In this document: positions 46,223 to 54,298 of the stretch, one piece after another
Layout of the letters: every line of letters begins with the position of its first letter
How positions within the stretch are numbered: position 1 is the stretch's first letter
Source: Actinopolyspora xinjiangensis
Lineage (GTDB): Bacteria > Actinomycetota > Actinomycetes > Mycobacteriales > Pseudonocardiaceae
Length of the DNA stretch: 64,000 bases
Reading direction: 5' to 3'
Assembly: GCF_900104475.1 (NCBI RefSeq)
Contig: NZ_FNJR01000002.1
Span: 62,001-126,000 of the forward strand
Position numbers and translations under genes: made by a program
The notes under the pieces: model-generated
What the model was told of the DNA's origin: nothing
Seen by the model: only the letters and a program-made list of their open reading frames with translations
The model's database searches: none

Positions 46223-46246
46223 GCGCTGCTCCGTACGGAGCAGCGC
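46223..46246. terminator. 24-bp perfect palindrome after the HTH gene
   Basis: GCGCTGCTCCGT and ACGGAGCAGCGC are exact reverse complements, 77 bp past the stop of the HTH gene on the minus strand. Likely a terminator; an operator role is not excluded. Confidence 0.6.
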
Positions 46247-46323
46247 GGAGTGCGCGGCCGTCCGACGGGAGCCCGCCGCTTCGGCGGTGGTTCCCCGGGA
46301 GGGTGTCGCGCGACGGCGACGGT

Positions 46324-46692
46324 TCAGGAGCGCTCCCGGTTGAGGTAGTTGTACACGGTGAAGCGACTGACGCCGAGTTTCTTGGCGACCGACTCCACCG
46401 ACTTGCGCAGTGTGAAAGCGCCGCGCTCCTCCAGCAGGCGCACCGCGCGCTGCTTGTCGGCCCGGGAGAGGTCGGGCAGGCTCGCGCCGAGTTCGGACTC
46501 CACCTGCGCGATCAACCGGTCCAGTGCGCTGGTGAGCTCCTCGCTGGGCAGCCGCACGGCCACGGCCGGGTTTCCCTCCCAGTAGAGCAGTACGTCGTCG
46601 GGTCTGCGCTCCTCCACCGGCACCGCTCTGGCGCCGATCCGGCTGAGCAGTGGTTGGATCGCGGAAGTCAGCGGGTGCACGTGAAGCCTCAA
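46324..46692 (-). CDS. HTH_22/YheO-type DNA-binding protein
   Basis: The product is 122 aa. It starts with a TTG that overlaps the stop of the preceding gene (TTGA). The C-terminal 40 residues are a helix-turn-helix of the YheO C-terminal type (VRLLEERGAFTLRKSVESVA, then KKLGVSRFTVYNYLN). The N-terminal 75 residues have no clear sensor domain. It is translationally coupled to a thiamine-binding-type gene and lies between the urate operon and hyi, so it may regulate either. Confidence 0.75.
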   Translation of the reverse strand: MRLHVHPLTSAIQPLLSRIGARAVPVEERRPDDVLLYWEGNPAVAVRLPSEELTSALDRLIAQVESELGASLPDLSRADKQRAVRLLEERGAFTLRKSVESVAKKLGVSRFTVYNYLNRERS

Positions 46693-46943
46693 CCGTCCAG
46701 GGGTGTGTCGTCGACGCTGACCTGCATGGTTATCCGGTCCGCGCCCGCCTCCAGAGCTCGTTCCAGCACCGCCGACAGGGCGGGCAGCACTGCTTCCCGG
46801 TCGCCGCTGATGGCCGTTCCCAGCGGTCCGAAGTCCGGCTCCAGGCCGGATTCGCGCAGCGCGTCCCGCGCCACGGCGGCGTGTGCCGGTGGTTCGCCCT
46901 CGCCCTCGAACGGTTCCGTCGTGAACTCGGCTCTCAGCCTCAT
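46689..46943 (-). CDS. MTH1187/YqgV-type thiamine-binding family protein
   Basis: The product is 84 aa from the ATG at 46943, which has GGCAGG 7 nt upstream; an ATG at 46988 would add 15 unlike residues. RLRAEFTTEPF, the central LRESGLEPDFGPLGTAISGD and ALEAGADRITMQVSVDD match the ferredoxin-like DUF77 family, some members of which bind thiamine-type ligands. Role here is unknown; coupling with a DNA-binding protein suggests a ligand-sensing unit. Confidence 0.75.
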   Translation of the reverse strand: MRLRAEFTTEPFEGEGEPPAHAAVARDALRESGLEPDFGPLGTAISGDREAVLPALSAVLERALEAGADRITMQVSVDDTPLDG

Positions 46944-47059
46944 CGAGTACCTGCCGTTTCCGCTCGGGCTGTTCGTACGCGCCATCACGGTAGCCCGCCG
47001 GGGCGAGAGGTGTTGACCCTGTCGTGGTCGCTCAGTATTCTATCGCTGTACGAAATAAA

Positions 47060-47078
47060 ACTTTCACTTAGTGAAAGT
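47060..47078. promoter_or_regulatory. 19-bp perfect palindrome before hyi
   Basis: ACTTTCACT and AGTGAAAGT flank a single T, 26 bp before the hyi start and inside an AT-rich promoter-like patch. TTTCA...TGAAA symmetry is typical of IclR-family operators. It differs from the TTCAACA/TGTTGAA sites, so a second regulator may act here. Confidence 0.6.
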
Positions 47079-47103
47079 AAAGGTGACTCAAGGGGGCACA
47101 CGG

Positions 47104-47901
47104 ATGCATCGCTTCCCGTACGCAGTCAACACGTCGATCCTGTTCAGCGAGCTCGACGTGTTGTCCCGGCCGGCCGCGGCCAAGGCGGCGGGCTTCGACG
47201 CCATCGAGTTCTGGTGGCCGTTCTCCGAGGCCGTGCCCGGTGACGGGGAAGTCGACAAGTTCGTCCGCGCCGTCGAGGACGCGGGCGTCTCCCTGGTGGG
47301 GCTGAACTTCTTCGCCGGGGACATGCCCGCCGGCGACCGGGGCGTGCTCTCGCACCCCGCTCGGTCCACCGAGTTCCGCGACAACGTCGACGTGGCCGTG
47401 GGGATCGGCGCCCGGCTGGGGTGCACCGCGTTCAACGCCCTCTACGGCAACCGGCTCGAGGGAGTGCGGCCCGAGGAGCAGGACGCCGCCGCCGTGGAGA
47501 ACCTCACCGTCGCGGCGAAGGCCGCCGCACGCATCGACGGCACCGTGCTGATCGAACCGGTCAGCGGCACCCCGAGCTACCCGCTCAAGAAGGCCGACGA
47601 GGCGGTGGCCGTCATCGACCGCGTGTGGGAGTCGGGTGGGGTGGACAACCTGCGTCTGCTGTTCGACCTGTATCACCTGATCACCAACGGTGACGACCCC
47701 GAGGCCGCCATCGACGAGCACGCCGCGCGGATCGGACACGTCCAGATCGCCGACGCCCCGGGACGCAACGAGCCCGGTACCGGACAGGTCGACTTCGACC
47801 ACTACTTCGCCAAGCTGCAGCGCGCTGGTTACCGCGGTTACGTGGCACTGGAGTACAAGCCCAGCGGGACGAGCGCCGACAGCTTCGGCTGGATCTACTG
47901 A
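47104..47901 (+). CDS. hyi: Hydroxypyruvate isomerase-like TIM-barrel enzyme
   Basis: Hyi interconverts hydroxypyruvate and tartronate semialdehyde. The product is 265 aa. The ATG at 47104 is used because an upstream GTG in frame lies inside the palindrome and lacks a ribosome binding site. AP-endonuclease-2-like barrel motifs are present: VNTSILFSELDVLSRP, FDAIEFWWPF, VLIEPVSGTPSYPL, LLFDLYHLITNGDDP and ALEYKPSG, with metal-binding Glu, Asp, His and Glu. It starts the plus-strand glyoxylate-use genes. Confidence 0.9.
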   Translation: MHRFPYAVNTSILFSELDVLSRPAAAKAAGFDAIEFWWPFSEAVPGDGEVDKFVRAVEDAGVSLVGLNFFAGDMPAGDRGVLSHPARSTEFRDNVDVAVGIGARLGCTAFNALYGNRLEGVRPEEQDAAAVENLTVAAKAAARIDGTVLIEPVSGTPSYPLKKADEAVAVIDRVWESGGVDNLRLLFDLYHLITNGDDPEAAIDEHAARIGHVQIADAPGRNEPGTGQVDFDHYFAKLQRAGYRGYVALEYKPSGTSADSFGWIY

Positions 47902-47942
47902 GGGTCAGCGAGGCGGCTTGTCCGGGGGCCGGTTAGCCGGCA

Positions 47943-48031
47943 CGTGAGTCGGCGCCTTGCCGCGTTGGGCCGGCTGGTGAGTAGCGACCTGCGCGGCGAG
48001 CGGCCCGGCCTCGCGATGCATCCGACTCACG
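47943..48031 (+). repeat. 89-bp dispersed repeat, copy A
   Basis: It has terminal CGTGAGTCGG and CCGACTCACG and an interior nearly identical to copies B and C (for example CGCGGCGAGCGGCCCGGCCT). It lies between hyi and glxR. Similarity to copy C continues for some 80 bp past the right end, to a CGATTTC/GAAATCG hairpin near 48081-48098. Confidence 0.85.
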
Positions 48032-48154
48032 CACCGGGGACACCCGCGCCGCGACCCGCACGGCCGCGTCCCGACAGCTGCCCCGGCACGACGATTTCGC
48101 GGGAAATCGCCTGTGAGAGTGAACTCGAATACTTCAGTGACGAGAGGAAAAACG

Positions 48155-49033
48155 ATGACCAAGGTAGGATTCGTCGGACTCGGCATCATGGGTGGACCGA
48201 TGGCGGCCAACCTCGTCGACGCCGGGTACGAGGTCACCGGATACAACCGCAGCAGCGCCAAGGTCGAGAAGCTGGTCGCGGCGGGAGGCAAGGGGGCGAG
48301 CACCATCGCCGAGGCCGTCTCCGACGCCGAGGTGATCGTGACCATGCTGCCCGACTCGCCGGACGTCGAGAGCGCGGTGCTCGGCGACGACGGAGTGCTG
48401 GCGCACGCCCCGGACGGTGCCCTGCTGATCGACTGCAGCACCATCCGCCCCGAGGTTTCGCGCGCGGTCGCCGAGCAGGCCGCCAAACAGGGCGTTCGGG
48501 CGCTGGACGCCCCGGTCAGCGGCGGGGAGCAGGGTGCCATCGACGGTGCGCTGTCCATCATGGTCGGCGGTGAACCCGACGCGTTCGAGGCGGCCTCCGG
48601 GGTGTTCGACGTGGTCGGCAAGACCGTGGTGCACGTCGGGCCGGCCGGTTCGGGCCAGACGGTCAAGGCCGCCAACCAGCTCATCGTGGCGGGCAACATC
48701 GCGCTCGTCAGCGAGGCCCTGATGTTCCTGGAGGCCCAGGGGGTCGACACCGAGTCGGCCTTCCAGGTGCTCGGCGGCGGGCTGGCCGGGAGCAAGGTGC
48801 TCGACGCCAAGAACAAGGGCATGCGCGAGCGCAGCTTCAAGCCGGGATTCCGCATCGAACTGCACCACAAGGACCTGGGAATCCTGCAGAGCGCGGCCCG
48901 CGAGTCCGGGGTGGCCACCCCGGTCGGGAGCCTGGTCGCGCAGCTCATGGCGGCGGCCGTGGCCCAGGGGGACGGCTCGCTGGACCACTCCGGGCTGTTC
49001 CGGCAGATCGCCCGGCTCAGCGGCAAGGAGTGA
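48155..49033 (+). CDS. glxR: Tartronate semialdehyde reductase (2-hydroxy-3-oxopropionate reductase)
   Basis: It reduces tartronate semialdehyde to D-glycerate with NAD(P)H. The product is 292 aa from the ATG at 48155, with GAGAGG upstream. The Rossmann motif GLGIMGGPMA, the substrate motif DAPVSGGEQGA and the catalytic Lys in GSGQTVKAANQLI identify a beta-hydroxyacid dehydrogenase; neighbours gcl, hyi and glxK specify the substrate. Confidence 0.94.
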   Translation: MTKVGFVGLGIMGGPMAANLVDAGYEVTGYNRSSAKVEKLVAAGGKGASTIAEAVSDAEVIVTMLPDSPDVESAVLGDDGVLAHAPDGALLIDCSTIRPEVSRAVAEQAAKQGVRALDAPVSGGEQGAIDGALSIMVGGEPDAFEAASGVFDVVGKTVVHVGPAGSGQTVKAANQLIVAGNIALVSEALMFLEAQGVDTESAFQVLGGGLAGSKVLDAKNKGMRERSFKPGFRIELHHKDLGILQSAARESGVATPVGSLVAQLMAAAVAQGDGSLDHSGLFRQIARLSGKE

Positions 49034-49203
49034 CCGGTGGGAGGGACAGCGGCAGCGCGGTCCGCGACTGCCGGGTCCCGGAACCGTCGATCGACGACTC
49101 CGGTGGGAGGGGTGGCTCCAGCGCCGCCAAGCATCCGGGCCACCCACCCGTCGGAACAACCACGGTGCGGGAGCGGACGCCCAGCCGTCGCCCCGCGTAA
49201 CGC

Positions 49204-49223
49204 GGTGCGGAGACTTCCGCACC
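49204..49223 (+). other. Hairpin in the glxR-gcl gap
   Basis: GGTGCGGA (49204-49211) and TCCGCACC (49216-49223) form a perfect 8-bp stem with a GACT loop. The 321-bp gap 49034-49354 otherwise shows no gene; the hairpin could end glxR transcription or attenuate read-through into gcl. Confidence 0.5.
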
Positions 49224-49354
49224 CGGCACGGCCGGACGACCGACTGTCGTTTCCGGCCCCACACCGAGTGTCACCGAGGCAGGTTCGCACTCCGAGGCAC
49301 CGTCGAGCAACCGTGCCGCCGCGAACCCGCCGCATCGGAGAGGTAGTGCATACC

Positions 49355-51049
49355 ATGCCGAAGGTTCCCGTCATGCAGGCTGTCGTCGACGTCCTCGAGT
49401 CCGAGGGGATCGACGTCGCGTTCGGCTGCCCAGGTGCGGCCATCCTGCCGCTGTACGCGGCCCTGGAGCACCGCGACATCGAGCACCTGACCGTGCGCCA
49501 CGAGGAGGGCGCCACCCACATGGCCGACGGGTGGGCCCGCACCAACGGCAACGTGGGGGTGGCCATCGGGACCTCAGGGCCCGCGGGCACCAACATGATC
49601 ACCGGGCTCTACACCGCCCAGGCCGACTCCGTACCGATCCTGTGCATCACCGGCCAGGCCGTTTCCAGCAAGCTGCACCAGGAAGCCTTTCAGGCCGTCG
49701 ACATCGTCGAGGTCGCCCGGCCGGTCACCAAGTGGGCCGTGCAGGTCAAGGAGGCCGCCCAGGCACCGTGGATCTTCCGGGAGGCGTTCCGGGTGGCCCG
49801 TTCCGGCAGGCAGGGCCCGGTGCTGGTCGACCTGCCGCTGGACGTCCAGCAGCAGGAGATCGAGTGGGACCCCAGCATCGACGCGCCGCTGCCGGTGCAG
49901 CGGGTGGAGCCGTATCAGCCCCGCGTGGAACGCGCACTGGACATGCTGCAGCAGGCGGAGCGCCCGCTGATCCTCTCCGGTGGCGGTGTGGTGCTGGGTG
50001 AGGCCCACGAACGGCTGCGCGAGCTCGCCGAGCTGCTGGGTGTCCCGGTCCAGGTCACGCTGATGGGCAAGGGGTCGTTCCCGGAGGACCACGAGCTGTG
50101 GGCCGGTATGACCGGTATCCAGACCAGCCAGCGCTACGGCAACCAGTCCTTCATGGAGTCCGATCTGGTGCTGGCGCTGGGCGCCCGGTTCGGGGACCGG
50201 CACACCGGGGCGCTGGACGTCTACAGGGGACAGCGCCGGTTCATCCACGTCGACATCGAGCCCACCCAGCTCGGCAAGGTCTTCGGGCCCGACCTGGGGA
50301 TCGTCTCGGACACCGGCCCGTTCCTGGACGCGCTGCTGGAGACGGCCAGGCGGCGCTCGGCCGCTCCCCGGTTCCACGCCTGGGTCGACCGGGTCAACGA
50401 GCTCAAGAAGACCCACACCAGGCCGGACGACTACGACAGCGTCCCGATCAAGGCCCCCAGGGTGTTCCGGGAGATCAACGAGATCTTCGGGCCGGACACC
50501 TACTTCACCACGGCGATCGGGCTGTACCAGATCTGGTCCGGGCAGTTCCAGCGCACCCACAAGCCGAGGCACTACCAGGTGTGCGGCCAGGCCGGTCCGC
50601 TCGGCTGGGAGATCCCGGCCGCGATCGGGGTGAAGTCGGCCGAACCGTCGGCCGAGGTCGTCTCGGTGGTCGGCGACTACTCCTTCCAGTTCCTGGTGGA
50701 GGAGCTGGCGGTGGCCGCGCAGTACGACGTGGGCTTCGTGGTCATCATGCTCAACAACGAGTACCTGGGCCTGATCAGGATGGCCGAGCAGGGCTACGGC
50801 ATGAACACCGAGGTCGACCTGCACTACGACGAGCACGGCACCGACAACGTGAAGGTGATGGAGGCCTACGGCTGCTCCGGTCGCCGCGTGTTCGACCCGG
50901 CCGAACTCGGCGAGACCATCGAGTGGGCCCGCAAGGAGGCGGTGGCCACCAGCAGGCCGGTGCTGGTCGAGGTGATGATCGAGCGCGAGGCGAACACGGC
51001 CAACGGGGTTCGCATCGACGCGATGAACGAGCCGGAGCCGGTCGACTGA
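49355..51049 (+). CDS. gcl: Glyoxylate carboligase-like ThDP enzyme
   Basis: Gcl joins two glyoxylates to tartronate semialdehyde and CO2. The product is 564 aa. The ATG at 49355 is preceded by GGAGAGG; a GTG at 49346 is possible. Full-length similarity to Gcl is visible: FGCPGAAILPLYAAL, GTSGPAGTNMITGLY, SIPILCITGQA-like VPILCITGQAV and FQAVDIVEVARPVTK. The ThDP motif is GDYSFQFLVEELAVAAQYDV with LNNEYLGLI. At the key N-terminal position the sequence is RHEEGA, so residue 50 is Glu; E. coli Gcl is notable for Val there (RHVEGA). Reaction specificity may therefore differ. Genes for the next steps flank it. Confidence 0.85.
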   Translation: MPKVPVMQAVVDVLESEGIDVAFGCPGAAILPLYAALEHRDIEHLTVRHEEGATHMADGWARTNGNVGVAIGTSGPAGTNMITGLYTAQADSVPILCITGQAVSSKLHQEAFQAVDIVEVARPVTKWAVQVKEAAQAPWIFREAFRVARSGRQGPVLVDLPLDVQQQEIEWDPSIDAPLPVQRVEPYQPRVERALDMLQQAERPLILSGGGVVLGEAHERLRELAELLGVPVQVTLMGKGSFPEDHELWAGMTGIQTSQRYGNQSFMESDLVLALGARFGDRHTGALDVYRGQRRFIHVDIEPTQLGKVFGPDLGIVSDTGPFLDALLETARRRSAAPRFHAWVDRVNELKKTHTRPDDYDSVPIKAPRVFREINEIFGPDTYFTTAIGLYQIWSGQFQRTHKPRHYQVCGQAGPLGWEIPAAIGVKSAEPSAEVVSVVGDYSFQFLVEELAVAAQYDVGFVVIMLNNEYLGLIRMAEQGYGMNTEVDLHYDEHGTDNVKVMEAYGCSGRRVFDPAELGETIEWARKEAVATSRPVLVEVMIEREANTANGVRIDAMNEPEPVD

Positions 51050-51260
51050 CCGCGGGCCGCCGGTGCGGCGGCGCCTCGCGGGAGTCCGCGGCGGGGCCGC
51101 ACCGGTCGTCCCGACGGTCGAAGTGACGACCACCAGACCGGGGCTCGGCCGGGAGGCCGCGTCCCGGGGTGCCCCCCGCCTCGGTGCCGGGCTTAACTGG
51201 CGGGGGGCGCCCCTTCCAAACGTTCGTGGCTTGCTGCCAGCCGAAGATGCGGAGCGTGTT

Positions 51261-52385
51261 GTGACTGGTCATGTTCTCGTCGCGCCGGACAAGTTCAAGG
51301 GCTCGCTCTCGGCGGCCGAGGTCGCCGACGCGGTCGCCGTCGGGTTGCGTGGCAGGATTCCCTCGCTCGATGTTCGTCGGGTTCCGGTCGCCGACGGTGG
51401 CGACGGCACCGTGCGCGCGGCACTGGCCACCGGCCGGTTCGAGCGGCTGCCGGTACGGGTGACCGGCCCCACCGGCAGGAGGGTGGAGGCGGAGATCGCG
51501 GTGAATCGCACCACGGCGGTGGTCGAGCTCGCCTCGGCGTCCGGACTCGCGCTGCTCGCCCCGGGGGAGTTCGATCCGCTGCGGGCCTCCAGCCACGGAA
51601 CGGGTGAACTGCTCACCGCGGCCCTGGACGCCGGGGTGCGCGAGATCGTGCTGGGCGTCGGCGGCAGTGCCTGCACCGACGGTGGGGCCGGCATGTTGGC
51701 CGCACTGGGTGCCCGGCTCACCGATTCCGGTGGCCGGTCCCTGTCGCCCGGTGGTGGGGAGCTCGAACGACTGGCCGGGATCGACCTGTCGGAGCTGGAT
51801 CCACGACTGGCCGATGTGGACCTGGTGTTGGCTTCCGACGTGGACAATCCGCTGACCGGCCCGTCCGGGGCCGCGCACGTCTACGGTCCCCAGAAGGGGG
51901 CGGGGCCGGAGGAGGTGCGGCGGCTCGACGCGGCGCTGTGCAACTTCGCGGAAGTCCTCGGCCGGGCCACCGGGGAGTCCGCCGCCGACCGGCCGGGAGC
52001 GGGCGCGGCGGGCGGAGTGGGCTACGGCGCCCTGACCGCGCTGTCCGCGAGATTCCGCTCCGGCAGCGACGTGGTGCTCGAACTCGTCGGTTTCGACCGC
52101 GACCTCGCGGGTGCGGCGCTGGTGGTCACCGGGGAGGGCGCGCTGGACGAGCAGACGCTGCGGGGCAAGGTCCCGGCCACCGTGGCCGCGCGGGCCGCCA
52201 AGGTCGGTGTGCCGACCGTGGCCGTGGCGGGCAAGTGCTCGCTGTCCGAACACCGGCTGCGGGGTGGTGGTTTCTCGGCCGTGTACGCGCTGGCGCACCT
52301 GCAACCCGATCCGGGGCGCTCGATCCGGGGGGCGGCCTCCCTCCTCCATCGAGTGGGCGAGCACATCGCCGACGACTTTCTGTGA
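51261..52385 (+). CDS. glxK: Glycerate 2-kinase
   Basis: The product is 374 aa from a GTG with GGAG 6 nt upstream; longer in-frame starts reach into the gcl tail and are rejected. It has the GlxK/GarK family motifs APDKFKGSLSA, VADGGDGT, LGVGGSACTDGGAGM, SDVDNPLTG and PGAGAAGG. It phosphorylates glycerate, completing the route from glyoxylate to glycolysis. Confidence 0.95.
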   Translation: MTGHVLVAPDKFKGSLSAAEVADAVAVGLRGRIPSLDVRRVPVADGGDGTVRAALATGRFERLPVRVTGPTGRRVEAEIAVNRTTAVVELASASGLALLAPGEFDPLRASSHGTGELLTAALDAGVREIVLGVGGSACTDGGAGMLAALGARLTDSGGRSLSPGGGELERLAGIDLSELDPRLADVDLVLASDVDNPLTGPSGAAHVYGPQKGAGPEEVRRLDAALCNFAEVLGRATGESAADRPGAGAAGGVGYGALTALSARFRSGSDVVLELVGFDRDLAGAALVVTGEGALDEQTLRGKVPATVAARAAKVGVPTVAVAGKCSLSEHRLRGGGFSAVYALAHLQPDPGRSIRGAASLLHRVGEHIADDFL

Positions 52386-52421
52386 TTCCCCGGATCAGGC
52401 AGGGTGGTCGCGTAGCCGGCA

Positions 52422-52509
52422 CGTGAGTCGGCGCCTTGTCGCGTTGGGCCGCTCTTGAGTGGTGACCTGCGCGGCGAGCGGCCCGGCCTCGCGATGCATC
52501 CGACTCACG
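52422..52509 (+). repeat. 89-bp dispersed repeat, copy C
   Basis: An 88-bp unit with the same terminal CGTGAGTCGG/CCGACTCACG and orientation as copy A. It lies 36 bp after the glxK stop, in the 539-bp gap before allB, which holds no gene. Confidence 0.85.
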
Positions 52510-52755
52510 CCCCTGAGGTCCCTGCGCTGCGATCCGCACGGTCGCTTCCCGGCGGCGATCTCGGGGCGCCGCGATTTCGCGAGGAATCGACGTCCCGCGC
52601 GGCGGTGTGCCCCGGCTGGTGTCGATTTCCCGGGTGGGTACTGGGAACGGGTGCGAGGGCGGTGGGACGGTACGGTGCCGAGCTCCCACCACCCTCTCAC
52701 CCCGGCACTGCCGCGGGTTCTCGCGTGCGGCTCTCGCGAGGACGGTCACGACGTT

Positions 52756-52825
52756 GTGTAGGTCGCTTACCCGATGTCGGGGCACCCGCGCCGGGAGCCC
52801 CGTGGGAGGTTCCGCCGCGCGACCA
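52756..52825. repeat. Second dispersed repeat, copy 2
   Basis: It shares TACCCGATGTCGGG and GGGAGGTTCCGCC with the unit at 37936, with short gaps between. It is non-coding and lies upstream of the allB promoter region. Confidence 0.5.
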
Positions 52826-52884
52826 GCTACGCCAGCCGAGTGAGTGTGGTTGGGCCGAAGGGGTTGACCGTTCGGCGGAGAGGG

Positions 52885-52901
52885 TTCAACATTTTGTTGA
52901 A
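52885..52901. promoter_or_regulatory. Perfect 17-bp palindrome before allB
   Basis: TTCAACA (52885-52891) and TGTTGAA (52895-52901) flank TTT, ending 23 bp before the allB start. It is almost the same as the site at 46106 before the urate operon. A repressor bound here would block initiation of allB-alc. Confidence 0.7.
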
Positions 52902-52924
52902 AATCGAGTTGGGAGGTAGTCGCG

Positions 52925-54298
52925 GTGGTCGAACCCGCCAACTCCTCCGCCCCGGAATTCGACGTCGTGTTCCGCGCGCGGAGGCTGATCGGTCCCAGCG
53001 GGGAGGTATCCGGCAGTGTAGGCGTCAGGGAGGGACGCATCGCGGCCGTCGAGGCCCTCGACGCCCCGATGCGGGGCGCTCGCACCGTGGAGCTCGCCGA
53101 GGACGAGGTGCTGCTTCCCGGGATGGTGGACAGCCACGTGCACGTCAACGATCCCGGCCGCTCCGAGTGGGAGGGATTCCCCACCGCGACCCGCGCGGCC
53201 GCGGAGGGCGGCATCACCACGATCGTCGACATGCCGCTGAACTGCCTGCCGCCGACCATCGACTCGGAGTCGCTGGAGGTCAAGCGCAAGGTCGCCGAGA
53301 ACAACGTGCACGTCGACGTCGGCTTCTGGGGCGGTGCCGTGCACGGCAACCTCGACGAACTGCGCGGGCTGCACGAGAGCGGTGTCTACGGTTTCAAGTG
53401 CTTCCTGCTGCACTCCGGCGTCGACGAGTTCCCGCCGCTGGACTCCGCCGAGCTGGAGCGGGCGCTGCGCATCGTCGCGGAACTGGACGCGACCATGATC
53501 GTGCACGCCGAGGACTCCGAGGCCATCGAACACGCTCCCAGCGCGCACGGTGAGAACTACCGCGACTTCCTGGCCTCCAGGCCGCGTGGTGCCGAGAACA
53601 TGGCCATCGCCCAGGTGCTCGAACTCGCCCGCCGCACCGGCGCGCGGGTGCACATCCTGCACCTGTCCTCCTCGGACGCGCTGCCGATGATCGCCTCGGC
53701 GCGTGCCGACGGGGTGCGGGTGACCGTGGAGACCTGCCCGCACTACCTCTCCTTCGTGTCGGAGGAGATCCCGGACGGCGCTACCCAGTTCAAGTGCTGC
53801 CCGCCCGTGCGGGAGGCGGCCAACCGCGAGCTGCTGTGGCGCGGACTGGCCGACGGCACCATCGACTGCGTGGTCAGCGACCACTCGCCGTGCACTCCGG
53901 AGCTCAAGCGGCTGGACATCGGGGACTTCGGCGTCGCATGGGGCGGTGTCTCCAGCCTGCAGCTCGGGTTGTCCGCCGTGTGGAGCCAGGCCAGGCTCCG
54001 CGGCTTCGAGCTGTCCGACGTCGTCTCCTGGATGTCCTCCGGGCCGGCCAGGGTCTCCGGGCTGCGTGACAAGGGGGCGCTGGCGGTTGGTTCCGACGCG
54101 GACCTGTGCGTGTTCGCTCCGGACGACGCCTACGTCGTCGACGCGGACAAGCTCCACCACCGCAACGCGGTGAGCGCCTACCACGGGCGAGCGCTGGCCG
54201 GGACGGTGAGGTCCACCTGGTTGCGCGGCAGGCAGATCGCCGGGCCGGAGGCCGACACCACCCCAGCGGGCGAGTTGCTCAACCGAGGAGAAGCATGA
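52925..54298 (+). CDS. allB: Allantoinase
   Basis: It hydrolyses allantoin to allantoate. The product is 457 aa from a GTG with GGGAGG upstream. Cyclic-amidohydrolase metal ligands are visible: VDSHVHVNDPG (HxH), GFKCFLLHSG (carboxylated Lys), MIVHAED, VHILHLSS and VVSDHSPC (Asp). It is the first gene of the allB-alc operon; its stop overlaps the alc ATG. Confidence 0.97.
   Translation: MVEPANSSAPEFDVVFRARRLIGPSGEVSGSVGVREGRIAAVEALDAPMRGARTVELAEDEVLLPGMVDSHVHVNDPGRSEWEGFPTATRAAAEGGITTIVDMPLNCLPPTIDSESLEVKRKVAENNVHVDVGFWGGAVHGNLDELRGLHESGVYGFKCFLLHSGVDEFPPLDSAELERALRIVAELDATMIVHAEDSEAIEHAPSAHGENYRDFLASRPRGAENMAIAQVLELARRTGARVHILHLSSSDALPMIASARADGVRVTVETCPHYLSFVSEEIPDGATQFKCCPPVREAANRELLWRGLADGTIDCVVSDHSPCTPELKRLDIGDFGVAWGGVSSLQLGLSAVWSQARLRGFELSDVVSWMSSGPARVSGLRDKGALAVGSDADLCVFAPDDAYVVDADKLHHRNAVSAYHGRALAGTVRSTWLRGRQIAGPEADTTPAGELLNRGEA

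Noticed and set aside
47071-47103. Upstream GTG start for hyi
   Set aside because: It lies within the palindrome and would add 11 residues without a ribosome binding site; the ATG at 47104 follows GGGGG.
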